DNA of 64,000 bases from Moniliella sp. 'wahieum' (GCA_003971905.1 RSEE01000136.1:79501-143500), one strand, 5' to 3'. Counted from the first letter of the stretch, positions 45,973 to 57,656 are shown. Notes: generated by a model from the sequence alone, not told the origin. Program-made: numbers and translations.

Positions 45973-46032
45973 AGGGCCGTGCAGGGGGAAACAAGAGGGA
46001 GAACAGGGAGATCCCAAAGTTAAGCACTGCTC
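45973..46032 (+). ncRNA. Possible degenerate 5S rRNA fragment
   Basis: GGGCCGTGC, GAGAACAGGGAGATCCC and AAGTTAAGCACTGCT resemble, in the right order, the first half of 5S rRNA (GGCC, the ACACC..GATC loop, the conserved AGTTAAGC). The second half (TGGGTGACC box) is not found downstream, so at most this is a truncated pseudogene. Confidence 0.25.
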
Positions 46033-46073
46033 TACTTCTTACATCTCCGTGGTACATCTGCGTCGCTAGTAGT

Positions 46074-46101
46074 AACTAGTCACTAGTCACTAGTCACTCT
46101 A
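46074..46101. repeat. 7-nt period array, CACTAGT type
   Basis: AACTAGT, CACTAGT, CACTAGT, CACTCTA in register; unit contains the ACTAGT palindrome. Confidence 0.9.
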
Positions 46102-47279
46102 TAGATAGTGACAACGAGTAACGATGATAAAACGAGAGTAGTTATATAATAACCTAGTGACGGGACTAGTCATTAGACACTGATAGCCCACACGGCCATC
46201 TGCCCGGCGCTGGCCTTGCGTATCTCGAACCCAACTTGCTTGTAGATCGAAGATCCTGCACCCCGAACATCCTTTTGGCATGCTACAGCAATACGTGATG
46301 ATGAAGGGCAACCTAACTACTAGGCCAATAGGGCCCAAGTGCTATTGACCAACCCCGCGTTTTGGGTGGATCGATCATGGAGATTCGGTGTGAGATCTGT
46401 GAGATCTGAGATGTGTGAAAAGGGTGCAGTGGTTCAAACCTAGATCCTGTCGGGAGTAACTAATAGCGCGCAACGCGTACCCCGCATGTGGACGAAGGAG
46501 ATGGGTTTCGCACTTCATTTCTGGATGCCAGTGGTGGGGTGGAATCTGCTCCATAGTCGAATGTTGATTGCTGTAGGGATGGAATATGGAGGGGGCTACC
46601 CGCAGGCTACAGGACACAGACAGCGTGTTGGAGCGGAGGGAGAAGGTGTGCAGACAGAGCAGATCGATGCCTGTGTGGAGCGCGCGGCAATCACAGCGGC
46701 TTTTGCAGGCCATACCCTCCGCCTTGCATTGGTGGATGTGAGGGGAAGAGCACACACTCTGCAGTGGTAGGGGGTGGGGCATTGAGGCAGTTCTGCGGGA
46801 AGGAGCCACCACACACCTCCTATTGGCAAAGCGCGTCTGTGTCTGTGTATAGCACGCACAGTGCATCAAAGGATGAGGCAGTCCTTGGCGTGTTACTGCG
46901 CTAGAGCCTCGTGCAAAGCCTCTCATCAGCTGCTGCTGGGCCACTGTCTTCGGCAATAGCACATTTCGTTGTGTATTACATGCACGGGGCACAGTTATAC
47001 TATACAGCGTGCGCCTGTCCATAGCTCATGCTCGCCTGCTCGCAACTCCGACCCAAGCACAGCCTGCGTGCTAGTGCCCATGGCCGACGCTTGTTGCTTG
47101 CAGCCAACCAACCAATCGACGCTGGGTGTGCGGCCCAGTGCCACCCCAATCCCAATCCCAGCCCCACGGCTGCTGCTGCGGCCCGAAGGCGGAGAAGCAG
47201 CAGCGCGGATTAGCACTGCAGAGGCACGCAGCATTCACTCACCCCCCAGCAGCCCCACCCCGCACCCCCCGCCCCAGGG

Positions 47280-47289
47280 CCTATATTAA
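47280..47289 (+). promoter_or_regulatory. TATA-like element upstream of acetate transporter
   Basis: CCTATATTAA stands out in very C-rich DNA about 135 bases before the ATG and is followed by a long pyrimidine tract, a common fungal core-promoter layout. Confidence 0.4.
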
Positions 47290-47423
47290 CCCCTGCCCTT
47301 ATACGCCCCACCCCCGTTGCGTCCGCACACACCTACCCCCCCCCCCGCCCCCGCCCTCTTCTGCTTCTTGCTCCCCTCCCCTCCTTCACTTGCACCCCGC
47401 TTCCCCTGTCCTCCCACGGTAGA

Positions 47424-48599
47424 ATGAGCAACAGCCAGAAGGACGAGCACCTCAGCCTCAACATGAACACCATCAATCACAGTGACCCAGAGGACCTAGG
47501 CAGCCGTGCGAATGGTATCCCACTTCTGCGCAACCTCACCCGTACGTTTGCTCTCCCTCTCCCTCTCCTCTCCCTCTCTTCCCTCTCGTATTGTCCCACC
47601 CCCGGTACTTGTTTTTCTTTTGCTGACCCACTGCCCTCCTCGCCATTTTCTGTATAGCGGGGGGGCATGCCCTGGACGCCTCACAGCCGGCGTTTCCCGT
47701 ATACACCGGTACGTGCATTCTATCTTGAGTCCTCTCGCCCGCAGAATGTGTACTGACTGTAACGCGGATGGTTCGGACCCTATATTACTCTTCGTTTGTA
47801 TATCATGCACAAAAGTTTGCCACCCAGCGCCACTCGGCCTGATGGCTTTGCCAGCACCACATTCATCCTCTCACGGTTCACGTTGGCGCTCGGGGCATCA
47901 GCTCCCAACCTCATCATTGCCCCCGCCTTGGCCAGGCGGACTGGCCCAGTTCATGGCTGGTGTTTGGGAGTTTGCTTCGGGTACGTAGTCGCCATCATAC
48001 ACCCGCTTCTCTTGCTCGCTAGTCTATCTTCGTCAGAGAAGAAAATACTTATACCTGCTATCTGTTTTTTTGTTTTTACCGTCTGCAGGCAACACATTTG
48101 GGGCCACAGCATTTTGCATGGTGAGTTTTTCTTCCCACCCCATTCTCCGTGCATAGAGAGGATTTCTCTGTGTGTCACAACCTAACCAGTACCCTTTTCC
48201 GTCTCCACCTGGCCGTGGTACATACAGTACGGAAGCTTTTGGTTTAGCTTTGCCATCATCTTCATCCCCTGGTTTGGCATTGGTGCGGCGGTGCCGGCCA
48301 AGGAACTCGATTCGAGCATTGGCATCTTCCTTGCCACATGGTTTATTGTGACCTTTATTCTGATGCTGGCCACCTTACGCGCTTCCGTTGCGCTTGTGTG
48401 CGTCTTTGTCAGCCTCAGCGTCACTTTCCTCTTGCTCTTCTGCCACTACTTTTCTGGCAACGCTCATGTTGGCACAGCAGGCGGAGCGATGGGCATCGTG
48501 TGTGCCGCTTGTGCGTTTTATACCGCCGCCACGGGCGTGGTAACCGCCGAAACGTCCGTCATGGCCCTTCCGGCCGGCGAGTTGAGCCGTAAAGATTAA
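47424..48599 (+). CDS. GPR1/FUN34/YaaH-family acetate transporter
   Basis: Six-helix plasma-membrane channel or transporter for acetate and other monocarboxylates (yeast Ady2/Ato). Exons: MSNSQKDEHLSLNMNTINHS...LLRNLT; GGHALDASQPAFPVYT; the block with the family signature; NTFGATAFCM; YGSFWFSFAIIFIPWFGIG to the stop. Introns: 47542-47657 (116 bp), one starting at 47709, 47981-48088 (108 bp) and 48121-48227 (107 bp), with GTACGT or GTGAGT donors. The signature NPAPLGLMAFASTTF is broken by two lost bases (an A at 47822 and a T at about 47848); as written, no frame contains it. Helices read FASTTFILS, PNLIIAPALA, GLAQFMAGVWEFASG, WFIVTFILMLATLRASVALVCVFVSLSVTFLLLFCHYFSG and GGAMGIVCAACAFYTAATGVV, ending SRKD. 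Length is close to the usual 250-280. Confidence 0.92.
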
Positions 48600-49803
48600 T
48601 GCTCGGTACGGAGTGCTGAGTCGGCGTGGTTGTAAGAGGTGTCTGCACTAAGCATCTCTCCCACCACCACACCATATTACACCGCACCATACCATTCCAC
48701 CTTATACACTCCCACTTTTGTCCTCTCTTTAACTCTACACACCCGCACGTGCTTTCCCCTCTCCCCTTTTTTTTCTTCTCGCCACGGACACGGCGGCGTG
48801 TCCATGTGTGACCCTCTCTGTTCCTCTCTCGCTCCACTCGTTTTTTTGGCTCATTACCCTTTGTCTCTCCTATCCGCCGCTGATATGCTCCCCACCACAA
48901 CGATTGAAACCACACACCATAAAAAGGGCTTCAATAGGCGCGCTCAGCTTCTTTACTTGAATTGATGGCTCCCCCTGCTCGTCTTGACACATAGATGCCT
49001 GTACGGTATTGGTGCCGGTAAAATGTAAAATCATCCAGGAAAGAATGATCGAGGGCGAAGGAGTCATGCTCCCCTCGGTGCCAGGGATGGTCTCCTTCTA
49101 TACGTTCGTTTGGGTTTCATACACCACCGACATGACGCCCACTGGTGGTCCTCTTCATTGGTGATCATCGATATCATCTATCCTCAGCCGCTTGACTCGC
49201 CCCACCTGCGCCGGGTTGCGTTGTTGTTGGGTTGGCAATGCACCGGTCAGTTTGACTTGTTGTGGTGGGTTGTCCACAGGTTGGTGCCAGAAGCGGCTCG
49301 GGAATTACTTCGTAGTTTATTGTAGAAACTTGATACGCTAGGCCGATGTTGTGGGGGCACAGAGGTGAATCCCCGAAAGGCTCATGGTTGGGCGCGATAT
49401 AACCTACCCCGATCAGCATTTAACACGTGCGGTTCCACCACCACGTTCACCACGTTCACCACACACTCTGTGGATATGAGAATCGCAGGTCTCGCCTACG
49501 CACAGTTCTAGACTCCATACGTTCTCCCAGCCCCTCGTTGGGACATCTGTCCTCCCTCCAACAATCCGTCTGGTAGAATCCCAGCAGGCGCAATTTTTAC
49601 CATCATCCAAAGGGTCAACTCACAGTACGCACACGAACTCAGTTTGGAAGTGCTCCCCCTTTGAAGCTTGATACAAGTACGTTGAGCTCGTGTTTTCTTG
49701 CACTCTGTAGGATCCATGGAGGGACGCCCGCATGTGACATGTGGTTCTCTGGCGATCTCACTTCTCACTCCTGCATTGGTTAGTGTGCAGCTTAGGCCCT
49801 CGG

Positions 49804-49845
49804 GATAATCGATAATCGATAATCGATCATGCATCAAGGATCATC
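49804..49845. repeat. 7-nt period array, GATAATC type
   Basis: GATAATC three times, then GATCATG, CATCAAG, GATCATC, all in register; the ATCGAT palindrome spans junctions. Confidence 0.9.
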
Positions 49846-50102
49846 TTGCCCTTTGCGTGTTCTTACAAAGCGCGCCGTCGAATGGGTCACTGCGTTTCAT
49901 TTCCCCCTTAGTCAATTGATGTTCTTGCTTAGCCTGTTAGCGTGCCAGTGAGCCGCGTTCAAGCTTCAAATTGGATGTCAAGATTCAATATTCAAGCTTC
50001 ACGTTTTGCGCATGCTCTTCTGTGTGCTGTGGAAGAATACACAACGTGCGGGGAAGACCATTCTTATAGGAATGGCTAATGGCCTGGGCGGGGGATCATC
50101 TC

Positions 50103-50158
50103 GATCATCGATCATCGATCATCGATCATCGACAATCGATCATGCATCAAACATCACA
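50103..50158. repeat. 7-nt period array, GATCATC type
   Basis: GATCATC four times, then GACAATC, GATCATG, CATCAAA, CATCACA, in register over 56 bases. Confidence 0.95.
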
Positions 50159-50312
50159 TGCACATCACATCGCATGCTCCACTCGCTGTGCCGGTACGTA
50201 CTTGTGGTGGTGGGGAACATCTCCGACGAGCAGTCTGCAGCAGAGATGCCGGCCGGGGGCCAGTCAATCGGTCTCCAGGAGCGGAAACGAGGTAGCGGTT
50301 AACCCGTAGCGC

Positions 50313-50333
50313 GCGTTACGCGTTACGCGTTAC
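50313..50333. repeat. 7-nt period array, GCGTTAC type
   Basis: Three perfect GCGTTAC copies. Confidence 0.85.
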
Positions 50334-50658
50334 GAGTCAAGCGAAGAGCGGGCCGTGGTGCGGACAGCCACAGGATACCAACCACCAGAAAAGGAGGACA
50401 GCAAAGGCGCTTTCCCGGCGCGCGCAGCGCCTGCTCTGATACGAACAGGTGTCTAGTGCCCCTACGTCTAAGCTACCGATATCACCCCCACGTCACAACC
50501 TGGATACTGAGTCAATACCGAGACTGAGCACTGAGTTGCAGAGTTGCAGTCGCGCCACCGAGTCACCGGCCGGCCACCGGCGGCCTGCCCTGGCCAATCA
50601 GATCAGGGCGGTTCCTGGCCCGTTGGGGTGTGGATGCTCCTGCGTCTGCTCCACCATC

Positions 50659-51636
50659 ATGACCGAGCTCACCGTCGCCCAGGCCACGCACCAAGGTCTC
50701 TTCACCAGCCTACCTGAACCGCTGGTGCAGCGCGTCTTGGCCGCTGCGCCCTTCCTCACCGTTTCGGGGGTGCACAATGTGCGCGATGTAGGACAATGCG
50801 GCACCGACATGCAAGTTGCTCCGACGTTGAAGTCCGGTCGCGTGTTCCGCTCGGCATCGCTGCACCAGCTCTCACCGCAAGGTATGCAGGACCTGGCACA
50901 GCTCGGCGGGTCCAGTGTTTTCTGCGGTCGGAGCAGGAGCGCGCGGCGCTCCCCCCGCCCCCAATGGAGGGCATCAAGGTAGTTTGGTTCCCGCCCGCTC
51001 AGCCTCCAAGTTCCCTGGACTTTTCTACGTTTACCGGTTCCTCAGAGCAGGTGGCCAAGGCGTTCCAAGTACTCTACATGGACATCTTGGTTACCCACAC
51101 CCCGGTTTACCGTGCTGTGTTCGAACATATTCGAGATGCGCCGGACGGTCACAACCTCCTCTTCCATTGCCAGGTGGGCAAGGACCGTACGGCGTGCTTG
51201 CCGCTTTGATCCTTGATCTGGTAGGCGTCCAGGACAGGTTGATTGCGCATGACTATTCTTTGTCCCGCATCGGCCTCGAGCCAGCACGAGACCAGTTACG
51301 TCAACTTTCCCTCGTCTACGCAAGTGCCAAGCAACACGCGTCCGCGTCCCAGTCCGCGTCCCAGTCTGCCACCTCCCCTGCCCCCACTGCTCCGCCCGCA
51401 TCTAGCCTTGGCCCTCGCTCAGCCGAGTTCTGGCCAGTGGACAAGACGCGTTCCAGCAGGACGCCACCCCTTCCCCCAAGTTGGCGTTCATGGAGAACCT
51501 GATGCGGTCCGACGAGCATGTGATCAACTTTCTCGCTTGCCTCCGCGCCACACACGGGGGCGCACAAGGGTACCTCACTAACCAGCTTGGTTTCTCCTCC
51601 CTTGACCTCGACCGCATTCGCGCCCGGCTGCTCTAA
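50659..51636 (+). CDS. Tyrosine phosphatase, PF13350-type (IphP-like)
   Basis: A small cysteine-based phosphatase. From the ATG: MTELTVAQATHQGLFTSLPEP, then the family entry motif VSGVHNVRDVGQCG (about 50763), LKSGRVFRSASLHQLSPQGMQDLAQLG, LRSEQERAALPPPPMEG, and the active-site loop LLFHCQVGKDRTG (about 51155-51193) with Cys and Arg of the HCX5R motif. It continues as VLAALILDLVGVQDRLIAHDYSLSRIGLEPAR and ends ENLMRSDEHVINFLACLRATHGGAQGYLTNQLGFSSLDLDRIRARLL, stop 51634-51636. A Ser/Ala/Pro linker (about 51335-51430) sits before the C-terminal helix bundle. One G is missing right after the catalytic loop (51192-51193), and another frame change occurs near 50915. No intron is required. Phosphoinositide activity, known in some relatives, cannot be told from sequence. 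Confidence 0.85.
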
Positions 51637-51660
51637 GTGAGTGCTGAGTACCGACTATGG

Positions 51661-51695
51661 AGTACGGAGTACGGAGTACTGTGTACTGTGTACTT
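51661..51695. repeat. 7-nt period array, AGTACGG to TGTACTG
   Basis: AGTACGG, AGTACGG, AGTACTG, TGTACTG, TGTACTT in register, starting 25 bases after the phosphatase stop codon. Unit changes are stepwise. Confidence 0.92.
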
Positions 51696-52270
51696 GGGCG
51701 GCCGCGCATTTTGGCGCCAAAACAAAAAGACGTAGTGGTGCGCTGTTGTCCAAGGCGCACCATGGTCAATGATTAATGATCGATGATCATGAGCCACACC
51801 TTTTTGCTCGTGGTTTGTGGCGTGTGGTTCTTCGCTCTCGTAGCTCGTTGTACTTGGCCTTCTTGCACCTACATCACACGTGAAATCTGCTATGCTGCGT
51901 GGGGACGCTAACAGGGACCGACGGGGGGGGAGGGGGGCTAACGCGTACCATATACCAAAGGGCGCCGTGTGAATAGCTTGTAGGCGGGCAATTCGACTCG
52001 CATGTCACGTGTCACAGCTGCTCAGCTCTGTGCTCGCTCAGGCGCTCAGGTGTTGATCTCCAGCATGGGGGCTGAGGCTCACCGGCTTCAACCGAGCCAA
52101 TTTTCGTCGCGGGTTCGGCCCCAGCATGCCTGTCCATGCACCATGCCATCGCTGTTGGCGGCTACTTGGTACTTACTACCACTTGCTGTTGGCCCCACAG
52201 CGCCCCCGTATGGTCTCAGGCGTAAGACCTAAGGCCGAACCGGCACCTGCGGTAACCGGCCCGTAACCTT

Positions 52271-52312
52271 TAGGCCGTAGGCCTTGGGCCTTGGGCCTTG
52301 GGCCTTTTAATT
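52271..52312. repeat. 7-nt period array, TGGGCCT type
   Basis: TAGGCCG, TAGGCCT, TGGGCCT, TGGGCCT, TGGGCCT, TTTAATT in register. Confidence 0.9.
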
Positions 52313-52856
52313 TTAACCCCAACCGCACAAGGCAGCCGGGTGAGTGAGCGTGTGGGGTATTCCTCATTCCGCCTTTCCCGCCCCATTGGCGGCGCACGGC
52401 GCGGGGTCACCCGGTCACCGGTCACCGACCGTCCAGTGGGGTCACTGACTCAGCGTGAGCTCCGAGAATGGCTGATCGGTGATGGCTGAGCTCAGCCGGC
52501 AGGCGGCAGCAGGCGGGCAGCATTCGGGCAGCACGCACCCAAACGACGCTCCGCCCGCCCGATCCACGCCGAGCGCCCCAGCCGCCCCGCGAGCACGGTT
52601 CTTGGTTCTGGGTTCTGGGTTGTCTCTGCCTCTGCCTCTGCCTCTGGGCGCACCACCACCGTGCAAGGACCCACTGTTGACCGTTGACGCATTGACGGCA
52701 GCCCCCCCGCTTAGATCAGCTCTGCTTCTGCTCCCTCAGGCCTCAGCTTCCCGAGCTTCGACGTACAGGCGTCCCTTGTTCTTTCTTGCTTGCTCTAGCG
52801 TGCTTTGTGCGTTTGCTTATTTTTTCCCTGCCACCACCATCCTTCCCCCGTGCCCA

Positions 52857-54318
52857 ATGTCCTTGGCCTTCTGTCCCCTGCTGCTCGTCTCGCTGCCCCG
52901 GGCCTGCTCGCCCGCGCGCCCCTCCTGCCTTGGCCACACTCGTCGGCTATGCCACGTCCAGTCCAGTGGCCCTTTCAATATGACCAGTAGTACTGTGTGC
53001 GCTTCCTTTTTCCTCGCTTTGAGGACCGGCTGGCTGGGCCCACCGCACCGTTCTCTTGGGGTTTCTCTTCCGTCTGTCTGTGTATCTGTTTTGTTGACCG
53101 TTGTGTTTCCTTTCCGCCTTTTCGCCTCAAGATTTTCCAAGTACAACTGGGAGGATCCGGTGGGGTTGGAAACCAACTTGACCGCGACGAAAAAGCGATT
53201 CGCGACACGGCCGCTGAGTTTGCTACGGAACTTGGCGCCACGGGTGAAGGAGATGGCACGGAACGAAACGTGGGACCCGCCATTTTGCCTGCCATGGGCA
53301 AGTTGGTCTCCTAGGCCCGACCATCCAAGGACGGCTGTGCCGGACGGCGTGAAAAATGTCGCGTACGGGCTGATTGCACGTGAAATCGAGAAGGTTGATT
53401 CGGGGTACCGCTCTATCTTGTCCGTTCAATCTTCTTTGGCGATGGGTGCGATTGCCCAGTTCGGTACCGACGCACAGAAGGAACGGTTTTTGCCCCGGAT
53501 GGCACGCGGTGATCTGGTGGGGTGCTTTGGTCTGACGGAGCCGAACCATGGATCGGACCCGAGCGGGATGGGATGGAGACCACAGCGGAAGAATGTGAGG
53601 CGGTGCGACGGTGAGGTGGTGTTGAATGGGGCAAGACGTGGATTTCCAACTCGCCGTACTCGGATGTGTTTGGTATGGGCCAAGGCTAAGTGGGATGGTA
53701 AGGTGCATGGGTTTGTGCTGGAACGCGGTACAAAGGGGTTGGAGGCGCCCAAGATCGCGCACAAAACTGCTTTGCGCGCTTCGGTCACCGGATCCATCTT
53801 CCTGGATATGTACGCGTCAAGATGGAGGCAAGTCACTTGGCTCGTGCCAAGCCAGGCTTGGCGCACCGTTCGAGTGCTTGAACAGTGCTCGGTACGGTAT
53901 CAGTTGGGGCTCGATGGGCTCGCTCGAGGCGTGCATTGCCGAGGCACGCGAATACGCTTTGGCTCGGCACCAGTTCCACAAACCCTTGGCGGGATTCCAA
54001 TTGGTCCAGAAGAAATTGGTCGATGCGCATGCAGAAGTCCAGCTGGGACTGCTCCTTTCGCTCCAGGTAGGTCGGGCCAAAGACGCAGGCACGTACAACC
54101 CGCAAATGATCAGCTTGGCCAAACGCAACAATTGCGGTAAGGCCCTGCACCACGCTCGTATCCTGCTGGAAATCTTGGGCGGGAACGCGGCCTCGGACGA
54201 GTACCACCTCCCCCGCCACGCGGCGAACTTGTACGTCGTCAATACGTACGAGGGCACGTACGATGTCCATGGCTTGATCTTGGGCAATGCCTTGACTGGC
54301 CTGCCTGCCTTTGCGTAG
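52857..54318 (+). CDS. Glutaryl-CoA dehydrogenase (acyl-CoA dehydrogenase family), mitochondrial
   Basis: FAD enzyme that oxidises and decarboxylates glutaryl-CoA to crotonyl-CoA in lysine and tryptophan breakdown. The ATG at 52857 opens an Arg/Ser-rich presequence ([20 protein letters not shown]), followed by GPFNM, an intron of about 150 bp (to about 53138) and [10 protein letters not shown]. Then [192 protein letters not shown] and [21 protein letters not shown], with the catalytic Glu in YEGT (about 54249). The Arg in the RNNCGKA region and the EYALARHQF helix fit GCDH best. Frame breaks near 53185, 53305-53350, 53565-53640 and 53820-53900. Confidence 0.9.
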
Positions 54319-55239
54319 GCCACCGCGTGGCTTGCCCGTCGCCGCCTCCCCTTCCCGCGGTGGGAACGGGCGAGATGCATCAGGATTCACAAGGCTGTTT
54401 TTTGTCCCCAGGGGGATGGGGGGTCGGAGGGATGCAGGATACGTAGGACTAGGACTGATGCGGTAGAGGGCGGGAGGGGGACGATGCATGCTGCGGAATC
54501 AGCCTGATTAACCATTCCTCTCGTGGGCAATTTACAGCCGTTGCAGTGCGAGGCAAGGCCAGCCCTAAGCACTTAGCCTCGACTGGCTAACCCCAGTGAC
54601 TGTTATTTACCCCGCGCCACCTCTCTGTCGATTGACCGTGGCCGAGGCAGAGGCAGCTGGCAGAGCGGAACCGACGCAGCGGAAGACGGGGCAGGCAGGC
54701 AGGGTTGGAATTCAACATTCAAATGTTCAATGCTGAGCAGGTGGGGACCGAGGCACGGGGGCGTGTGGCGGTGGGGCAGGGGGCATGCGTGTTTGCCTCC
54801 ACGCGGCCAGATCCACATTGCTGCAGGTACAGTGATCGATGATCGTCCAGGGCGATGCTGGCGCTGTGCCGGCACAGCACTGGTGTTGTGGGTGTGGTGC
54901 TGGGCGGCGCACTGCTGCAGTGTCGCTCGCGCGCCCTCCACGCGTCGCTCGGCCTGCGGCTTGCCTGATGCGTGCTGGGTGATGATCTCGATGATCCACT
55001 CGGTGTGACAATGAAATTGAGCACTGCCTCTTCCAGCACACCCAGTACGTGCGACTCAGCGCAGCCGCCGCTCCATCTTCCCGTCCCTCTCGCCCGCTCC
55101 CCCACTGCCTTCGTGCCTCCATCTCCACCCCCACCGCCACCCCACCACCACTCCCACCCCCACCATGCTCCCGCCAAGGGCAAGGGCAAGGGCAACGCGC
55201 CCGCCAGCCGCATGACCGCCAGCCAGCTCTACACCCCAC
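54319..55239. other. Intergenic region, 0.9 kb
   Basis: No gene recognised before the acid phosphatase. TTCAAC/TTCAAATG motifs at 54709-54733 and a GATCGATGATC site at 54835-54846. Coding of the next gene may begin a little earlier, at an ATG at about 55212 that would need a one-base frame repair. Confidence 0.45.
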
Positions 55240-57607
55240 ATGGTCAGCACCAACCAACTCGCCCAAGCAAGCATCGACGACCTCCACCGCCAAGAGGCCT
55301 TTGCTGCCTCCCAAGTCTCCCTCGCCGCCCAGTCCACCGACACCCTCGCGCTCAAGTCCACCAAGCGCCACGACGGCTCCTCCTACATTGCCCTCGGCCT
55401 CGACGGCGACAGCGAAGAAGAAACAGGCCTGCTCGAAGACGACGAGCAGCCCGAAACCGAGCGGGAAAAGGCCCAGCGCGTCGGCCGCACCCCAGGATGG
55501 TTCACCAACACCCATCGCGCCATCGACGAGTGGGTCAACACGTGCAGGGAAACGTTTCGACAGAGTCGCCGTGTGCGCATCGTGTCCTACCTGACCATTT
55601 TTGTCCTTGGCATGCTCCTTGTTGGCTCCTTCCTTTCGCCCGAGCGTCGTGCTTCCCTCTCCTCTATGGCCCCGTGGAAATCCGCCGACGAAGACCGACC
55701 CCTGACGCCCGAGGAGCAGGCTGCTGGTACCCCTCTCCCGCGCTCGACCGCCCTGACGACGCAGAGGGGCTGGGCAATGGCCTGCTGGATCTCCGCCCGG
55801 GCGAGGCCGGAACATGGTACAAGTCCCACCCAGGCCCCATGGCTACTGGCACGCTCCCCTTTTGGGCGTCGGCAGCGGCGCTGCCCACGGGCGCATCGCA
55901 CACCCGTGGTCACCAGGTCTACCAAACCGCTTTGGCCGGCGACCAGGCCGTGCAAACTTTGGCGCCATTTGACCACATGGGCCCGCTTACGCCTTACCGC
56001 TCTGCGCCTGGCTTTGGCATAGACAATCTCCGCTACCGCGACGCGTCGGGCTTGATGCCCAACGCTCAAGGACAAGGGTCTTGCACCATCGATCAAGTTC
56101 ACATTCTTCATCGTCACGGCGCTCGCTATCCTACCTCTGGCTCTCCCGTTCATGCGCTTCAGTCCCTCACGCGTGCCCGCGAGGCTGGCAAAGTCACCTT
56201 TTCAGGTCCTCTTGCGTTCCTCCAGTCTTGGTCTTACCAGTTGGGCAGCGAGTTGCTCACGCCCCCCGGACGATTGGAACTGTACCACAGCGGTGTCCAG
56301 GCGCACATGCAGTACGCCCATCTGGTCGGCGACCAACACCAAGGTGTGGCCGTGTCGAGCCATGTGGCATCGTCGACCCAGAAGAGAGATAAGTGGACGA
56401 AGCGCGCTGCACTTCGTGCCAATCGCCGCCAATGGGGTTGGAGCACATCTACCGCCGCACCACTCTTGGTCCGCGCTGGCTCTCAACGCCGCATTGTCGA
56501 TTCCGCCCTGTCCTGGCTCCAAGGATTCTTTGGCCCGCAACTATGGAACGATTTTGCCGTCCCACCTGAAACTGACTTGGTCCCGCCCGATGGTGAGATG
56601 GTCTCCCACCCTCTTGGTAACCAGGTCGCACGTATCGATTTTCAAGTCCACCCAGAAGCTCCCGGTTGGAACACTACCTTGGCAAGTAACTTTGCTTGTC
56701 CCGCTGCCGCCGGCGGAACGCCACGACGGCAGAACGCTTGACTGCTTTCCGTCAGACGTACCTCCACCAAGCGCTCGAACGCCTGCAGAATCACATCCAC
56801 ATTGTTGGTGCTGCTGCGCGGCGCAGGGCCAGGACCAAGGACAAGCAGACTGGGATGGTAAGTTGACCCCGGCATTGTTGAATGCGATGCAACAGATGTG
56901 CTCGTACGAAACTGTTGCCCTGGGCCAATCTTCCTTTTGCTCCTTGTTTACCGCGGCCGAGTGGGAGGGGTACGAACGGCTATGGGACATGCAGTTCCAC
57001 GGGTACGATGGGGCTGGTACGCCCTTGGCGCAGCACAGGGCGTAGGGTGGACACAAGAGTTCCTCGCTCGCTTGACCAACCAGGCTTGGAACGCAACCAC
57101 TCAAACGAGTGAAAATACAACGGTCAACATGGACCCAACTAAGTTCCCCACCAGCGCATCTCAACGCGTCTTTGTCGATTTCACCCACGACAGTATCCTC
57201 ACCTCTGTCTTGGCTGCCCTCGGTACCCAGGACCTCAATACCCTCCTCCATTCGATCCTGCCTCCCCGTCCTCGGTAGACCCACACGCTCGGTTCCGCAC
57301 CAGCCACCTCGTGCCCTTTGCCGCGCGCATGGTCTTCGAACGCTTAACGTGTACCGAAGATGCTTCTCCGTCCACCTCCGCCCACGGTGCGGGTCAATAC
57401 GTTCGCATGATCTTGAACGATGCTTTGGTCCCACTCGCTTCGGTCGGATGTACGGATCGTCCGGACGGCCTGTGCTCCGTACAGGAACTCCTGCGCGTAC
57501 TTACCCCCCTTGGAACGGACTACCCACTCGTTTGCACATGTGTGCGCGACGAATGCCACCCACCACCACTACCTCTGCGCCTGCGTTGTAGGGTTCTCGT
57601 CCCTTGA
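55240..57607 (+). CDS. Membrane-anchored histidine acid phosphatase (phytase-like)
   Basis: Branch-2 histidine phosphatases release phosphate from phytate and other esters. From the ATG at 55240 a cytosolic, acidic N-terminus of about 110 residues (MVSTNQLAQASIDDLHRQEAF...EEETGLLEDDEQ) precedes one membrane helix, IVSYLTIFVLGMLLVGSFL (about 55580-55635), giving a type II topology with the catalytic domain outside the cytosol. After frame change, the domain shows CTIDQVHILHRHGARYPTSGS with the RHG motif (about 56081-56140), SGPLAFLQSWSYQLG, LTPPGRLELYHSGVQ, QRIVDSALSWLQGFFG, ERLTAFRQTYLHQALERLQ, CSYETVALGQSSFCSLFTAAEWEGYERLWDM, and the proton-donor motif FVDFTHDSILTSVLAALG (about 57173-57226). 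LVPFAARMVFERL, a GQYVRMILNDALVPL block and a Cys-rich end with stop at 57605-57607 follow. Frame breaks near 55735, 56340, 56735, 57010 and 57270. Confidence 0.85.
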
Positions 57608-57656
57608 TGCGTCACGGTGCGGTCCGCGTTGCGGTTCGGTTGCTGTTTCGCCTGAT

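Larger units (their letters stand above)
45121..47423. other. Gene-poor region upstream of the acetate transporter, 2.3 kb
   Basis: No protein recognised. Holds a 5S-rRNA-like fragment (about 45973-46032), a heptamer array (46074-46101), GAGATCTGT-type repeats (about 46385-46410) and, close to the next gene, C-rich DNA with a TATA-like site. Confidence 0.5.
48600..50658. other. Gene-poor spacer, 2 kb, with 7-nt arrays
   Basis: No convincing gene. A short frame at about 49035-49165 (MIEGEGVMLPSVPGM) looks protein-like but has no partner exons. Arrays lie at 49804-49845, 50103-50158 and 50313-50333; AAGCTTCAA motifs at about 49658-49672 and 49958-50000. Confidence 0.5.
51637..52856. other. Intergenic region with 7-nt arrays, 1.2 kb
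   Basis: No gene recognised. Arrays at 51661-51695 and 52271-52312, GATC-rich palindromic DNA at 51769-51792, a GGTCACC run at 52405-52426 and a CTCTGC hexamer run at about 52624-52647. The last 100 bases before the next gene are pyrimidine-rich. Confidence 0.5.

Noticed and set aside
46385-46450. tRNA-like T-arm around GGTTCAAACC
   Set aside because: The flanking bases do not pair as a T-stem and no acceptor or D-stem can be drawn.
42271-51636. Functional cluster of tannase, acetate transporter and phosphatase for plant-ester use
   Set aside because: Genes are separated by about 2 kb spacers, share no visible regulatory motif, and the phosphatase is a general enzyme. Adjacency alone is weak evidence.
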